Source: Macrolepiota albuminosa (taxonomy: Eukaryota > Basidiomycota > Agaricomycetes > Agaricales > Agaricaceae). From it: a stretch of 64,000 bases of DNA. Shown here one piece after another: positions 35,658 through 51,914 of this stretch. Position numbers and translations under genes: made by a program. Within the stretch, counting starts at the first letter, position 1. Each line of letters opens with the position of its first letter. The notes beneath the pieces are model-generated. The model worked only from the letters and a program-made list of their open reading frames with translations, was not told the origin of the DNA and searched no databases. The stretch lies in NCBI GenBank assembly GCA_027475525.1, contig JAMWFC010000116.1:434001-498000 (forward strand), written 5' to 3'.

Positions 35658-35862
35658 TAGTCACTGCTGATACTGGAAGTTGTTTCCAGTGTAAAAAGTG
35701 TAAACAAAAGCTGTCATTTCCAATGTATCACTTTTCCATAGAAAAAATCATTCAACAAAGGAAAGTGCCTTTTTCTTTTGGAAATTGGCACATTGAAAAT
35801 TGCATGACAGCTTTCTTTTCTACTTTTTCCAGTGAAAACACGATCTGGTGCCAGTAGTCAGT
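35658..35862. mobile_element. Foldback/MITE-like element
   Basis: About 205 bp with long imperfect terminal inverted repeats. The left arm reads CTGATACTGG..TTCCAGTG, AAAAGTG, AAAGCTGTCA. The right arm, read in reverse complement, gives CTGACTACTGG..TTCACTGG, AAAAAGTAG, AAAGCTGTCA, so about 60 bp per side can pair. No open frame. It lies just past the tRNA gene. I cannot define the target duplication with certainty. Confidence 0.6.
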
Positions 35863-36374
35863 CGAAGAATATAATCCAACGAAACATTATTTCTATGTAT
35901 ACACTAACATCTTCGAGTACGGACAGGGGAAAAAATATCAAAAAATAATAAGATAAGATAAGCATCCCATGCTCATAAAGAGCTGTTTCCAAAGATTGAT
36001 AAGCAACATGAGGTGCCGGAGCAACACGGAATCCCCTAGTAAAAGGCGAGGGGATTGTTTGTTTGACACTCCGGCTGTTGCTATTTGATTACAGTGAAAG
36101 GACCCATACCACTTCTTGAGTTTTGCTTTTTGTTCAGCCTACGGGGTGGACACGTGATGCTAATAGTGCGAATTGAATTGTCCCTCGCAGCGGCGCCATC
36201 TGTAAATCCGTCCCTTTTACCGTCATTCGAGCGCCTGACGAAACCGTTCGGATGAGAACCAGTTCTTACACGTGGGACGACTCAGAATTTCGGGATTCGG
36301 CAACCCTATTCCCGCGTGAACCTTGACTTGAACTTTCTCGTGTACTCACCCTCTGACTTAGCAGTTACATACAA
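35863..36374. promoter_or_regulatory. Upstream region of cytidine deaminase
   Basis: No gene seen. It contains the 5' flank of the deaminase; no element stands out. Confidence 0.4.
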
Positions 36375-37103
<729 letters not shown>

Positions 37104-37361
37104 CAAGATTTCGAAACCAATCTTTCTGTATCTATAGTGCATGGATGGATTTGCATGTCTGGTTTATCAATAAAGATAGTATCGAGGTTTCGCAGTGGCA
37201 TAATCCATCGTTTAGGCTATAAGCTTTTAACTCTCCCTCAAGATCAAGTGACCCACTTTTGGGCGACTGTATGGTATTGAAATAAGCTTGTTTCATGCCA
37301 ATCGTTTTAGGTTCTTTTTCTTGTGGCGTTAATAGTTAATATCATGTATTACAGAGTCTTT

Positions 37362-38519
37362 CTAAATGATGAGTCTCCATGGTTGGTCAGCCGTTAGTGG
37401 ATTCCGTTTGCCGACGTGTATCATGTTTTGGGATGATCCACGTAGATAAGGTTTCGCTCGAAGGAGTAGAGTGATAGTCACGTCAGGTGTTAATATAATT
37501 AGGTGTGCCAGCAGAACCTCATTGGTCATTCTGGATGCTAGGAAGTAATACAATGATTTATTGTAATTCTGCAAGACTATCTCCTTCTCCTGCTGTAAAG
37601 TTGAGAGCTTGACTCTTTCCCCAGTCATGCAGAAGATGAGCTCATAGAGGTTATTGCAGGTCTGCATATAGTCTGACTCCTTGCTAGCCTGCCAGTCACA
37701 AATCCAGACTTTCAGGCTGGGTAGGTGTCAAAATTCTGCTTCTGCTCAGGGAGCAGGTCGAACCAGGAGTATCAGCAAGTGGATGATGGAAAAACCTCTA
37801 ACTGGTGTCAGAGTGCAAACAAGAACCCATCAGCAGCTGCAGGGGTGTGGCAAAGAGAGGGGAATTGTAGTTGTCTATGCTGATTTGATTTCCAAGCTCA
37901 TTGCATTAGATATCACCTTCTTGGTGCATCTAATGATCCAGGGGGATTCCACGTGCTGGATAAGTCAGGGTGCCCTGTAAGGTAGGTTGGGTGTTGCTGT
38001 TGAAAATCATGTGTCTGAAGTTGCTCCAAGTGATTGGTTCACCATAGTCATGTGTCCGTCATGGTTGTTGGCCAAGGCAGACAAGATAGTGGAGAGGAAA
38101 TTGTCATTGGTGGGGAGCTGCACCTATTGTTATCAGATTTCTCCATATCTGATGCAGGAGTTGGGGTGAACATGTGCCTCCTTTTTGTCATGGCACCTCG
38201 CCCCTTTTTGTTTCTCTGGGCCTGCTTCTTGAGTATGTTTCTTAGTCTTGTCTGCCAGTGGCATAGGTGTGGGGATTTCTGGGTCTGACTACATGGTCAG
38301 TTACATACTGTCATTTTGTGGAAAAATTTTCGGGGCAGCCCTGACCTGCAGGCACAGCCCTGTGTCATGTTGTATTGCGAATTTTTATTTGCTCAGCAGT
38401 TGATGTGCTGCGTGTCGGGCAGTCAGTCCTCTGGTAGAGGTGTAAGAAAAAGCGAGGGTGGCGGGTTAGCTGCATCCGGTGTTAGCGGTGCACGTGGTGG
38501 TTTTGGTTCAAGAGGCCCC
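37362..38519 (-). mobile_element. LINE copy 3, ORF1 relic only
   Basis: The minus strand retains the 5' end (GGGGGCCTCTTGAACC.. at about 38519) and degenerate ORF1. The frame 37667-37362 contains MTGERVKLSTLQQEKEIV and FLASRMTNEV, aligned with ORF1 of copies 1 and 2. Upstream pieces matching the WYNLLPEQ..FD.YP block lie in broken frames around 37700-37800. The element ends inside ORF1, so three copies end at three different points while all keep the 5' end. It faces F-box gene 3. Confidence 0.7.
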
Positions 38520-38645
38520 CGACTCGAACCTATTGCGACGTTACCTTCACACAAACGTTACAATATGTGACAACCGTTATTTCGGAATTTCAGTTCCAAC
38601 GCATTTAGTCTCTCTGCTCGTGCATGGCAAAGAATAACAGCCCAA

Positions 38646-40447
38646 ATGCAGGAGAAACAGTGAGGCCACATTTGCCATTGATATACATCATGCCCTCTGA
38701 GTCTTCCCAAGGACATACCTCCCAGTTTCATCGGACTAGGTAGTTGGCGTTTCGACACTCGACTGTTAAAGATTGATCACTGGCTTCCTTCGTCACTGGT
38801 AAGGACTTGGTCATGGCGAAGCAAAGTCTGTGACTGCTACGGCTCACTTGGAAGCTTTGGAAGCTGATAAATACCAAGGAATCCAGACATACGTTCAGGT
38901 TCAGCCACCTACCTTTGGAAATTATGACCGAAATTCTGAAGTATGTCCATTGGCGTGACTTGCTTATCATGAGGCAGGTGGGTACATCGACTTCCAACAA
39001 CAAGCCAACAAACGGATCGATGCCTGTAGGTTTGCAAACGGCTAAATGACGTGTCACGAACACGGGAAGTGTGGACGAACCAGTATCAAAGTTATTTGGG
39101 CGAGAAAAGATTTAGGATGGCAGCGGAAGAAAGTCTGGACATGTATTCGCCTATGGAACTGGAATCCTGGGTGTTGCAACGAAGGAGTGCCGATTGGGAG
39201 TGGCAATCTAAAAGCCATCCGGTTCATGAGCGCTTGATCTCTTTTGACGCTGAACTTTCGTATACTTTGGTCCCAGGTGGACGCTGGCTTCTTACCACTA
39301 TGGACAACGGTTCAGTGTTGTACCATGACCTTGAAGATCCCCAAATGCGGAGCAATTTATTAGTGCCACCACGTGAAGACGCCAAAGGCCAATTCCTATA
39401 TCGCACAGCCGTTGACGTGGATTACATGAGTCCAACTTCAAAGTTTTTCATGGTCACCTATCCTTCGGAATACGGTAGTCAGTTGTATTGCAGTCCTATG
39501 CGTCACACGAGTGATACTGACCTCAATCTGGATTCACTACAGCACGATTTGAAAATGGTTCTCTTGATCTTATGATCTGGTCTGTCAATCTGACTGGACA
39601 TGGGTCCTCAGCATGCATGGAAGCACAATTTTTACATTCCTTTCCGGCAACTGAGCCATCTACCAGTGTATTCTCCCTCAGTCTTTCTGGTAATCTACTC
39701 GCCAGGCTTATCTATACCTCTCGGTTCCGGTCGCACATTGAAATTTTTGATTGGAGATCCTGTACGATGTCTGTGCATCGTAGAACGGTAATTTTTCCCA
39801 ACGATTCGGACTCTAAATACCCGGTACGTGAACTACCTTTCATACGGTGTACACAAGTATTAACATACGCGATTTAGAATTATATATCGCTGCTTCCAGG
39901 AAGCCGGTTGGTCTTTGTCTCTGCCGACAATCTCTTCGTATATGATATAGGCACAATGACCGAAGATCAACCTATCGCCCCCGTGATTCCCCAGATTTCG
40001 TCAGAACCACGATGGGCATTGTTCGACGGTTATGCGGATAACGTATTTAACCATCTTCAATCGATTCAGGACAATGACGCCGTTATTCTTATTTTGACTT
40101 CCAACCAGATCGTTTACCATCTAGTGATTCCTCACAACGTTGAGCATCCACCGCATTTTGCGCAATCTATGGAGGTGCCTCACGAATGTTGTCTCTATTC
40201 GGCTGGAACACACAAGGCGCTTGTGAAGAAACAAAATTGGACCCTAATAAAAATTGGCACCACAAATCAGCTACATTCAAACATTATTACTGTGCATCAA
40301 CTCAACATTTCTCCGGATCTTCAATGGCTCTTGCGCATGGTATCTATTGATCCACCTCTTTTGATAGAGGACATTGGACGCATCATAATTAAGGACAGCC
40401 GTAGAATTTTCATTCTTGAAACCTCTAGATTTCCCAAATTTCTTTAA
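38646..40447 (+). CDS. F-box protein, paralogue 3 (best-preserved copy)
   Basis: Exons 38646-38659, 38702-38798, 38855-38977, 39030-39474, 39543-39823, 39878-40447 give 509 aa in continuous frame. Starts MQEKHLPKDIPPSFIGLG. An N-terminal module (RLLKIDHWLPSSL) precedes the F-box FSHLPLEIMTEIL..HWRDLLIMRQV, and a long propeller-like region follows (ARFENGSLDLMIWSVN, DNLFVYDIGTMT). Intron 1 is only 42 nt. Likely an SCF substrate receptor. LINE copy 3 lies about 125 bp upstream, head-to-head. Confidence 0.8.
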
Positions 40448-40834
40448 TTTAGAGCATCGCATATTCATTACAAGCTAGTTTATGGACTCAATGCTCGGGA
40501 CAGTCGTCTGTAAAAGTTAATCAGGTCTACTGTTGAGTCTCGCGATGGTGTCTATCGTTTACTGTTGAAGAGTTAATATAAACATGGTATGTGTATTGGT
40601 TTTCCAAGCTCAAATGCCAAAGTTAATCATGATTAAGTCTGTCATTGGTATTGCAATGGTGTTTCTACTATTGAAGGGTGCTCATCCCTGCGTTAATCAC
40701 ATCCGCTGGGGGTGTGTGCTCTGCAAGACAGTGATGAGTGATCGGGAACTATCCTTGTAGTGTAGATACTTACCCAAATCAAGATAAGGGTCATCAGAGA
40801 CTGAAGCTGAAGGGAGAGAGGCTCTTCTTGTCCT
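40448..40834. other. Intergenic, no gene seen
   Basis: 3' flank of F-box gene 3. Two stretches around 40500 and 40620 resemble each other (AAGTTAAT.A.G..T.AAGTCT-type) and the 3' flank of paralogue 2, as expected if the downstream sequence was duplicated too. Confidence 0.4.
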
Positions 40835-41061
40835 TCATATCCTTGACGACCAAGCTATTCACACAGATCACCAAAAACTATGCGAAGAGAGTTCTACTGC
40901 ACAATGCTATGTTGAAAGGCGACGGACAAATAGAATACCACCTACATACCTGGAGTAGAGTATGATACAGACTCTACCCCCGCCTCTTAGCCCTGCATAG
41001 CGGCTTGCCGGCGGTAAAAATAAAATTCATCATCATCATCATCATATCCTTGACGTCCAAG
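40835..41061 (+). mobile_element. Retroposed fragment (truncated LINE 3' end or SINE) with 20-bp target duplication
   Basis: TCATATCCTTGACGACCAAG at 40835-40854 is repeated with one change at 41042-41061. The 187 bp between ends in an (ATC)n-type run (ATTCATCATCATCATCA). Long direct target duplications plus a simple-repeat 3' tail are the signature of target-primed reverse transcription. The insert has an open frame ending HTWSRV* (stop near 40966), then CCCCGCCTCTTAGCCC..GCCGGCGGTAAAAATAAAATT. It could be the missing 3' end of the local LINE family. Confidence 0.65.
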
Positions 41062-41317
41062 AAACATGAACTGAGCAGTCGAAAGCCCTCGCGCGATTTC
41101 CTCAAAGAGAAATTTTTCATGTGATAATTTCAATCTTTTCAATTAACGCGTCATCCGACGCGAAGAATAGATATCCATGGATGGATATGCGTCAGGATAC
41201 AAGGAAATTTGAAAATTGGATATCCATGGGCTCAACGCCACGGGCGCGAAATGGAACACATCATTTTCGGCCCGGTTATCGGGTTTGTTTCCTTCTTAAG
41301 CTGAAACCTTGTGGTTT

Positions 41318-42121
41318 ATGACTCTCTCTTGTCGTCTATCTGCCCTACCACCTCATTTGCTTAACTTTGTTCAATGTAGACTGTTATCTACCTCGTGTTC
41401 GAGACTGTCGAGCTCAGTCCAACAATTCCCGTACCCTACACACGCGCAACCAACTCCTCATCAGATCTTCCATCTCTCCCCCGGAGCATCTCAAGAGGAA
41501 ATTAAAGCTCGATGTCCGCAGTTAGCTTTCAATGTTCTAGAGCGCTTTTCACCTGCTTTGTTTCAGATTATGACTTGGTGCGACATCACCATCCCGACTC
41601 GACTCGGTGCTCAACTCTGGCACCGTCAGAACGGCATGCACGGTTTCAGTCTATCACTGCTGCATATGATATACTACGCGGCAAGAAGACTGTTAGTGGT
41701 ATTTCACCTGAAGATCCATACATGACAGAGATTTTGAGGCGCAAACGGTTCAATGAAGCTCATCTTCGTAGAAGGGGACATTATACTCGTCCTGAACGGC
41801 CGCTATATGAAGCTAGCGCTGATGATAGAGTGAAGGACAGAATCATTCTCGTAGTTGGTGCAATTGTGAGCCTTTTCATTTGCTCAGTTCTACCTCTTGA
41901 CGTTTATTCCATGTTAGACCCTCATAATCGGACTTGGCCCTGGTCTTCTCATGCTTCCAACACATATGGACAAACAACATCGATCTGCTGTCTCGAATCT
42001 TCGTCAGGCGCGTACAGAAGCGCGAGAACTCTGGGAAGAACGAAGGAATGAACTCCGAATACGACCGCGTGATATTCGGAAGCAGTCCGAAGTCAATGAT
42101 AGGAGCCACTCAAGTGACTGA
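41318..42121 (+). CDS. J-domain (DnaJ-like) membrane protein, probably mitochondrial
   Basis: Exons 41318-41513, 41567-41865, 41918-42121 give 232 aa. The J domain at residues about 48-110 keeps the HPD motif (DLVRHHHPDS) that activates Hsp70. The N-terminus is Arg/Ser/Leu-rich without acidic residues, as in a mitochondrial presequence. A single membrane helix (IILVVGAITLIIGLGPGLLML) spans the second splice junction, followed by a charged tail (RQARTEARELWEERRNELRIR). Reading through intron 2 gives a shorter frame ending at 42051. I prefer the spliced form because it preserves the helix and the basic tail. Confidence 0.75.
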
Positions 42122-45547
<3,426 letters not shown>

Positions 45548-46677
45548 TTCATGACGCTTCCCGAATGATCACAGTATAGTAGTCACGGCTGGACTACGAT
45601 AGAGGGATGGATCATGAAATGTACTATACCAGTTCAGGACGGAATAGTCTGCGAAACAGACACATCCTTCGAAATGGACAATTATTGACGAGAACAAAGG
45701 ACACGTCTATTTTAATGTATTAGCACTTATTGTACCATATTGTGTTGCATTAAGTACGATGAACCAGGAGTTTATGCCATATACTGCATTGATATGTGTT
45801 GAAATACTTGTTTGTATACCTAACCAAAAGACATTATCTCCAGACTAGCCGGATCCCCGATTATCTGACATTCTCAAAATGTCCAAGGTTTCCGAGGTGA
45901 CTCCAGGGATCTCGCAGGGTCATTACAATCAGCGACCAAGTGTTATTTGAACAAAGCGGAAGCATGTATTGGTGATGACACAAAAGGGAATATATGCCAC
46001 CACAATTTATTTGGGACTCTTTTCATTCTCTGACTCCGAAGGCCCTTTGGGCTCTCAAACATTGGCAGGACTTTGCAGTATAGCCGGCGCCGAGAGGTCT
46101 GGAAAGATGATCCGACAAAAGACCCATTCATTGATTCCTGAAGAGTTTTGCCTGCGCAGAGACAGATGAAGGGAAAAAATGTCAACCTGAGATTCCCGAT
46201 ATTACATACAGGCTTGTAAGAACCGCGGTGCAAGACGACCCCTGATTTTTGTGCAATAGGACATGTTCAAGCGCAACGCAATCTGCCGCTGATTCAAGTT
46301 ACATAAGATGGTTTGAGGTCATCCTTGGTGCCTATGGGGTGGCGTACTTGGATGACCTTGGGTCATGGGCTTCAAGTTGTATTCTGTTTATCCATACACG
46401 AACGTCTTCGATCTCACAGATAATCCTCAAATCAACACCTTCCATATTGCGAGTGTTCCAATCGTGCAACTGTTAGAGCCATTCTGCAGGGTAGTACAAG
46501 AAACCAGATGGTGATAGTATACGTGATATATCAGGCGTGTAGAGACAAAACAGAGGCAATAAACGTCAAAAGAAATCATACTATTAAATCAGAAGATGCC
46601 TAGTAAGCAGAAATGAATGGGTATATATCTACAAAGCACATAGAGTAGTGTCACTTGAATGATTCTACAGGAAGAAT
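45548..46677. other. Intergenic, no supported gene
   Basis: Short frames on both strands (e.g. minus 46233-45943, 96 codons) show no recognisable domain or splice pattern. Confidence 0.45.
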
Positions 46678-48067
46678 TTAATAGCCTTGCTCTCCCTTGA
46701 AGATAGGTACAAGCAAGCTCTGAGATTTTACGAGCTTAGCAAACCAACCACCTAAAGTAATGCCCCAGAGGACATTGAAGTATGCCAAACCAGAGTTCTG
46801 AAGAATCATCAATATTACTCTTTTGCCAAGCAAAGGATCCAGCCCACCTTGCCATTTGTGAGGACAATCATTTCGGTAGCACCCTTGTAAGGCTTCAATG
46901 ATTTCTCATCGAGGAAGGCCTGGATATTACAAGCAACTAATTTGCCATGTCCGCTGGACTTGGCAGCTTGCTTTTGCTCCTTCCAGTCGATAACGTCACC
47001 AGCAGCAAAAATGTTGTCATAATCTGCCAATTGCAAGGTAGGGCGGACTCTAATCAATCCGAGCGAAGAAAGAGCTGAATTTCCAAGGGCTTCAGAGACA
47101 AACGTGGTATTCGGGCGAGGACCACGAGTTTGAATCTGTAAGACCCATCAATCTCCAACTATGTCACAGAATCAGAAATCTATTTACCACGAGGTCCGCA
47201 GTCTGTATCTCCTTGCCAGATGCAGTGGTGATACCTTGAACTTCCTTGGTCTCCGACTCATTGATAAAGTGATCGAGCACGAGCTCGATGCCACGGGCAG
47301 TGAGGGAGGCGGCAACAGCTCTCCTGACTTTGTCGGGATATGTCGGGTTGAGAAGGAGCTTGTCACCGTGAACAATGGTGACTGACTTGTCCTAAAACAT
47401 AGTTATTGTGTCAGGCGTGTGGATTGAATCAAAACAAAGTTAATGTGAACTCACCGGCCATTGGTCTTTGATCTCACCAGACAATTCTGATTCTTTGCTT
47501 AGCCAAATAACGCAGTAGCGCAATCAATAAGACTAACCGGTTCCAACTGCACCTCCTCCAACAAGGACAACGTGTTTTGCTTTGGTCAGCTGGCTATGGA
47601 GAGTACTGAGGTGCTCTTTGACACCACTAGTACTGTGAGGGAAACCAGGAGGTCCACTCCAAATAGAACCCTGAGAGAGAAGAAGGACGTGATAGCTGGA
47701 CAACGTTCATCTCGATTAAATTCGTTTAAGCATGAGAATACGTGAATGCCACCTACTCAATTTTCTCGCCTGACTCAAGGGTAACGCTGCCGCCCTCTTT
47801 TGAGTGCGTAAAAGACATAACCTTGCCCTCGATAAACTTGCCATTGCCATTGATGAAGACTTTGTCATAGGGCAGGAAGATGTCGTCTTTAAGGTTTCCA
47901 TCCTGCGTTACGGCCAGGCGAAGAGTGGCAACGAGCCATATACGGTAGGGCAATGGATTGATGAGGATGAGTTCGTACTTAGACGAATCTAGAGTTTTCG
48001 AGAGAACTCTGGCAGCATTAGCACCAGCCGATCCACCGCCAACGATGACAATGTTGCGCTTGGCCAT
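46678..48067 (-). CDS. FSP1/AMID-like NAD(P)H oxidoreductase
   Basis: Exons 48067-47757, 47695-47538, 47486-47455, 47391-47188, 47135-46848, 46797-46678 give 370 aa, typical of AIF-M2/FSP1-like flavoproteins. FAD-binding IVGGGSAGANAARVL at the N-terminus, a second dinucleotide site LVGGGAVGTELSGEI, and the FAD-ribityl contact NIFAAGDVIDW. C-terminal FNVLWGITLGGWFAKL may contact membranes. The animal relative reduces quinones at membranes; the exact fungal role is inferred. Convergent with the GMC gene, 1.1 kb away. Confidence 0.85.
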
Positions 48068-49579
48068 TGTGAGAGAAGATGATGGGTAGAATCAAAAGTC
48101 AAGACCATAGAATCACACAACAGCTCGCCTTTTATTTGGCGAGTTGACAGCATCAAATCCTTACTTCGATATCGTAATATCGTCTACAAATTATGACAGA
48201 ATGTTGACAAACCATTGATCTATTTACCCCATCCATACATAAAAGCCTGTAGGGGTTGAGGACATTCATGCGTACCAAATATGATGGTGTCATACCTATT
48301 AACAGGCTGATTTATGTTAATATACTACTGTTACTGTCAACGCTCTCATAACCCATATAATTTTGGCCACCCAAAGTGTCCTAGGCTGATAATTTGACCA
48401 AAATAGGGAAGAATTGATTCCGTTTTGTTCCCAGACTATGCCCCCTGTAGTTCAAAGTACCCAGTAAGTCGGAAAAAAAAAGTTTGTTGAGCGTAGTTGA
48501 TATACAGATAACTATGATAGTTTGCCTGATTCCAACTGAGTGTGAGTTGAGGAACGTTGTTGTGGTCTGTCCATGCTTGCAGATCCAACGGCTGAAATTT
48601 TCGTTGATCGCGTCTTATCCATCGGTTGAGAGAAAAAAGATGGTTGATCCCAACCACCATCACGGGACCCCGACTCAGGACTCGCCGTGGGCGTTAACCA
48701 GAGTCACCCCACACAGTGAGTAACAACACCGAAACCTTCACATCAGACCTGCTCGCCCAGCATTGGATGGATAGTGCAAAGACAGAAAATTGACATTGAC
48801 AATCACACATTATCACCCTGACCTGCTCTAGCACAACGACGCAACCTGCCACAGAGGACAGACACTCGGGAACATGACAGGCCAGTTGCCACAAAACTGG
48901 AACTTTGGTGTGACTCTTACCAGACGCCCAGGTCTGTGAGGAACAATAGCAGAGCAATATTTTGCTTGATCAATGCTGAATCTCAAGAAAATATGCCGAC
49001 AACCAGAATGGCAAGCTTTCCCCACAGGGGTTTTGATGCTACCCCTCTTGCACATTAGTATTTAGTGTCGGGTTCGTTACCTTACATCTATTAGGTGTAC
49101 CGAGGCATCTCCTCATTGAGCTGTCCTTAGCTATTATGTAGTGGAGGTAGATAACAACATTGTAACGTTGTAACAAAACTCTTTCTTGATGGAGTCACTA
49201 AATTATTCAAGAACTGAGAGTGGACTTGAACATATTAATAGTATACTTATTTAAAGTCCAACTTGATGTTAACAAGTACAAGTACAGCAACAGACTCAAC
49301 TATAATGAGATCTATTGAACTTAGGAAATCTTTCAAACAGAAATTGGCTGGTACATATGCTGATATCATCACTAAGACCTCAAATCCAAAGATACAAAAG
49401 ATTGCAGTGTAATAACCTTCCTTGGGACAAACTGGTCTAGTGACTGGAGACCTTTATAGATTATCTCAATATTAAGTACAAAACTGCAAATACATACTAT
49501 CTAAGGTTTGAAGGGCATCAAATGAGTATTGCAATTAATATAGGTGAAAAAGTACTGATTTCACCAAATTTAATATCTT
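48068..49579. other. Intergenic / start of AT-rich mobile region
   Basis: No gene seen. A small plus-strand fragment near 49300-49410 (RSIELRKSFKQKLAGTYADI) may be coding debris. AT content rises from here on. Confidence 0.4.
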
Positions 49580-49791
49580 TGAAGCGCCTCACCGGACACA
49601 ATTATTTTTACATTCTCACTTTTGCTATTTGTACTTTGACTGTCCAAACTTGCACTTTCTCACGGTTCAACTTGACCTTAAGCGCCTCACCTATGAAGGG
49701 CCTCAGCGGACACAATTATTTACACTTTGACTTTCGGCATATGCACTTTCACTGTCCAAACTTGCACTTTCCCACGGTTCAACTTGACCTT
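49580..49791. repeat. Diverged tandem duplication upstream of the transposase
   Basis: Two about 105-bp units: AAGCGCCTCACC..GGACACAATTATTT..TGTCCAAACTTGCACTTT..CACGGTTCAACTTGACCTT occurs at 49580-49679 and again at 49680-49791, with small differences and an insertion. Possible subterminal repeats of the adjacent element. Confidence 0.75.
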
Positions 49792-49999
49792 TCACTCCTT
49801 CGATTTATCATTTCACGCCCTTTTATGATCTTGAACTAGTAATTTTGATATAAGCAGGGTGCCTCACCTCTCAGTCACTTGCCACACACCCTGGACTATA
49901 CTCAGATCTCAATAGTGCCCTAATTTCACTCAGCTGTCAAATAACGCCGCCGCGTTCTGCTTACTGATAAATTCGACACAACGGCTATCCACTTTAGCA

Positions 50000-51778
50000 A
50001 TGACCATTCCGCTGCATAATCTCAGTATTGCATTCCAAGAGCTTTGTAGAGATACGGACATTGCACTGCGCACACAGATTGGGGATGCTGCTAGGCTTGG
50101 AGAGCAGAAACAACGATGTCTGGAGTTTCAGTCAGCGCTTCGCATGGTGTGTTTACATGCATTTTTCATGAGAGTCCAGACACTCACATTACAGATAGCA
50201 CTCTAATTCAATATCACCACCTGAATATCAGTCAGCCCATGAAAGTGTTGAACGCATGGTGACTGCTCTTGATGATGCCACCACAAATTCATCTGATTAT
50301 CCTGATGCGCCGCCTCTCGAGTTTGGTGGACTGGTCTATGATGGGAACCCTGGGCCTCCACATATTGATATCAGGCCTGAGCACCTTGCAAGCCTCTCAG
50401 CTGGCCGTACAACACATCAGCATATAGCAGATATCTATGGATGCAGCACACGAACTATTTGCCGCCGACTCCTTGAATTCAATCTTTCTGTGCCAGGCCC
50501 TCCAGTATATATCCAGGAGCACCAAGAAGATGGCACAATTCAACGAGTATATTCTGCAGGTGTCTCTTCTGACCTCTCACAGTTGTCTAATAATGAACTG
50601 GACCAGTTGATGCTTGACATCTATGAGCAGTTCCCATCTTTTGGAAGGCGCATGATTGATGGATATCTTTTGCATCTTGGAGAGCGTGTCCCCCGCCGAA
50701 GAATAGAAGATTCATATCGCCGTGTTATAGGACCATCTACCTCAACATTTGGTACACGACGTATTCAACGACGGGTTTATTCTGTACCTGGGCCCAACTC
50801 TCTTTGGCACCATGATGGGCAACATGGTATGGTACATTTTCTTTAATAGCAAAATGAGTCTTATAAATCATTAGGATTGATACGCTGGAAAATTGTCATT
50901 CATGCATTTATAGATGGATACTCACGATTTGTTCTTGGAATTCGAGCAAGCAACAACAATCACTCAGAGACAGTACTCCAGTTGTTTGAAGATATTGCTG
51001 CTATATTTGGATATCCTAGTCGCACTCGAGGAGATCATGGCACTGAAAACTTGAAGGTTGCTGCCAGGATGGAAGATGTTAGAGGAGAAGGTCGTGGATC
51101 ATACATTTGGGGCCGGTCAGTTGACTTTTCAAACATTTTAATGATTTCAATGCTGATATGAACAACAGAAGTGTACATAATATCAGGATTGAACGACTGT
51201 GGGTAGATGTGAGTCGTAATTTTGAAGAAAAGTGGAAGGACTTTTTCAGGCTGTTGGAGATACATGATGGACTGAATGTTGATGTCGATGCTCACATCTG
51301 GCTTCTTCACCACCTATTTCTTGATCTGATCAACCATGATGCTGAAGTCTGGGCAGAGACTTGGAATCACCATACACTCTCGCGACGTGGTGAATCACAC
51401 CTCTCTCCACATGACATGTATTTACATGGAATGATCAAGAACGGATATCGAGGGGTCTACATTGATGACTCTCTTGATGATGAAGATATTGCAGCATTTG
51501 GTGTTGATTGGGATGATATAGACAATGCTCAAACTCGAGCACACTATGACAAGTTCAATACCGATGATGGAGATCCTGCAAATCCCTTCACTATCAACTA
51601 TCCAAATCATCTTTCTCATGTTGAGGTACCTGACATACATTGCCCTTTTACTTCTGAACAGCTTGCTACTTTTCAAGCTCAACTTAGTACTTTTCCTCTT
51701 CTTGATCATACTGATATGCCATCTCGACGTTTACTTTGGATTCATGCCCTTTCATTAGCAAGTAATATTTTAAATTAA
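50000..51778 (+). CDS. DDE integrase-core transposase, apparently intact
   Basis: Exons 50000-50146, 50199-50826, 50875-51115, 51169-51778 give 541 aa with no stops. A helix-turn-helix-like part (TTHQHIADIYGCSTRTICRRL) precedes an RNase H-fold integrase core. The presumed acidic triad is Asp in SLWHHDGQH, Asp in RTRGDHGTEN and Glu in HNIRIERLWVDV. The WHHDG...IRW.IHA.IDGYSR..L, DHGTEN and SVHN.RIERLW pattern is that of the eukaryotic integrase-core family also found in animal genomes (related to IS3/IS481-type or Ginger-like elements). The C-terminus is acidic. It lies tail-to-tail with the dioxygenase gene, with about 136 bp between the stops. Intact catalytic residues suggest recent or ongoing activity. 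Confidence 0.75.
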
Positions 51779-51914
51779 TATTTGTTTTGCTTGATGACTT
51801 TTAATAAACTGTGTTTTCCTCAACTACATATTTAAAACAACAATATCCAGGCTTGACATTGAAAAATCCCCAACTATTGTACATTTGATACTGTAACTTC
51901 ATTTCATAAGATAG

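Noticed and set aside
45943..46233. 96-codon minus frame between the GMC and FSP1-like genes
   Set aside because: No domain, no homologous copy in the window and no splice context; likely chance.
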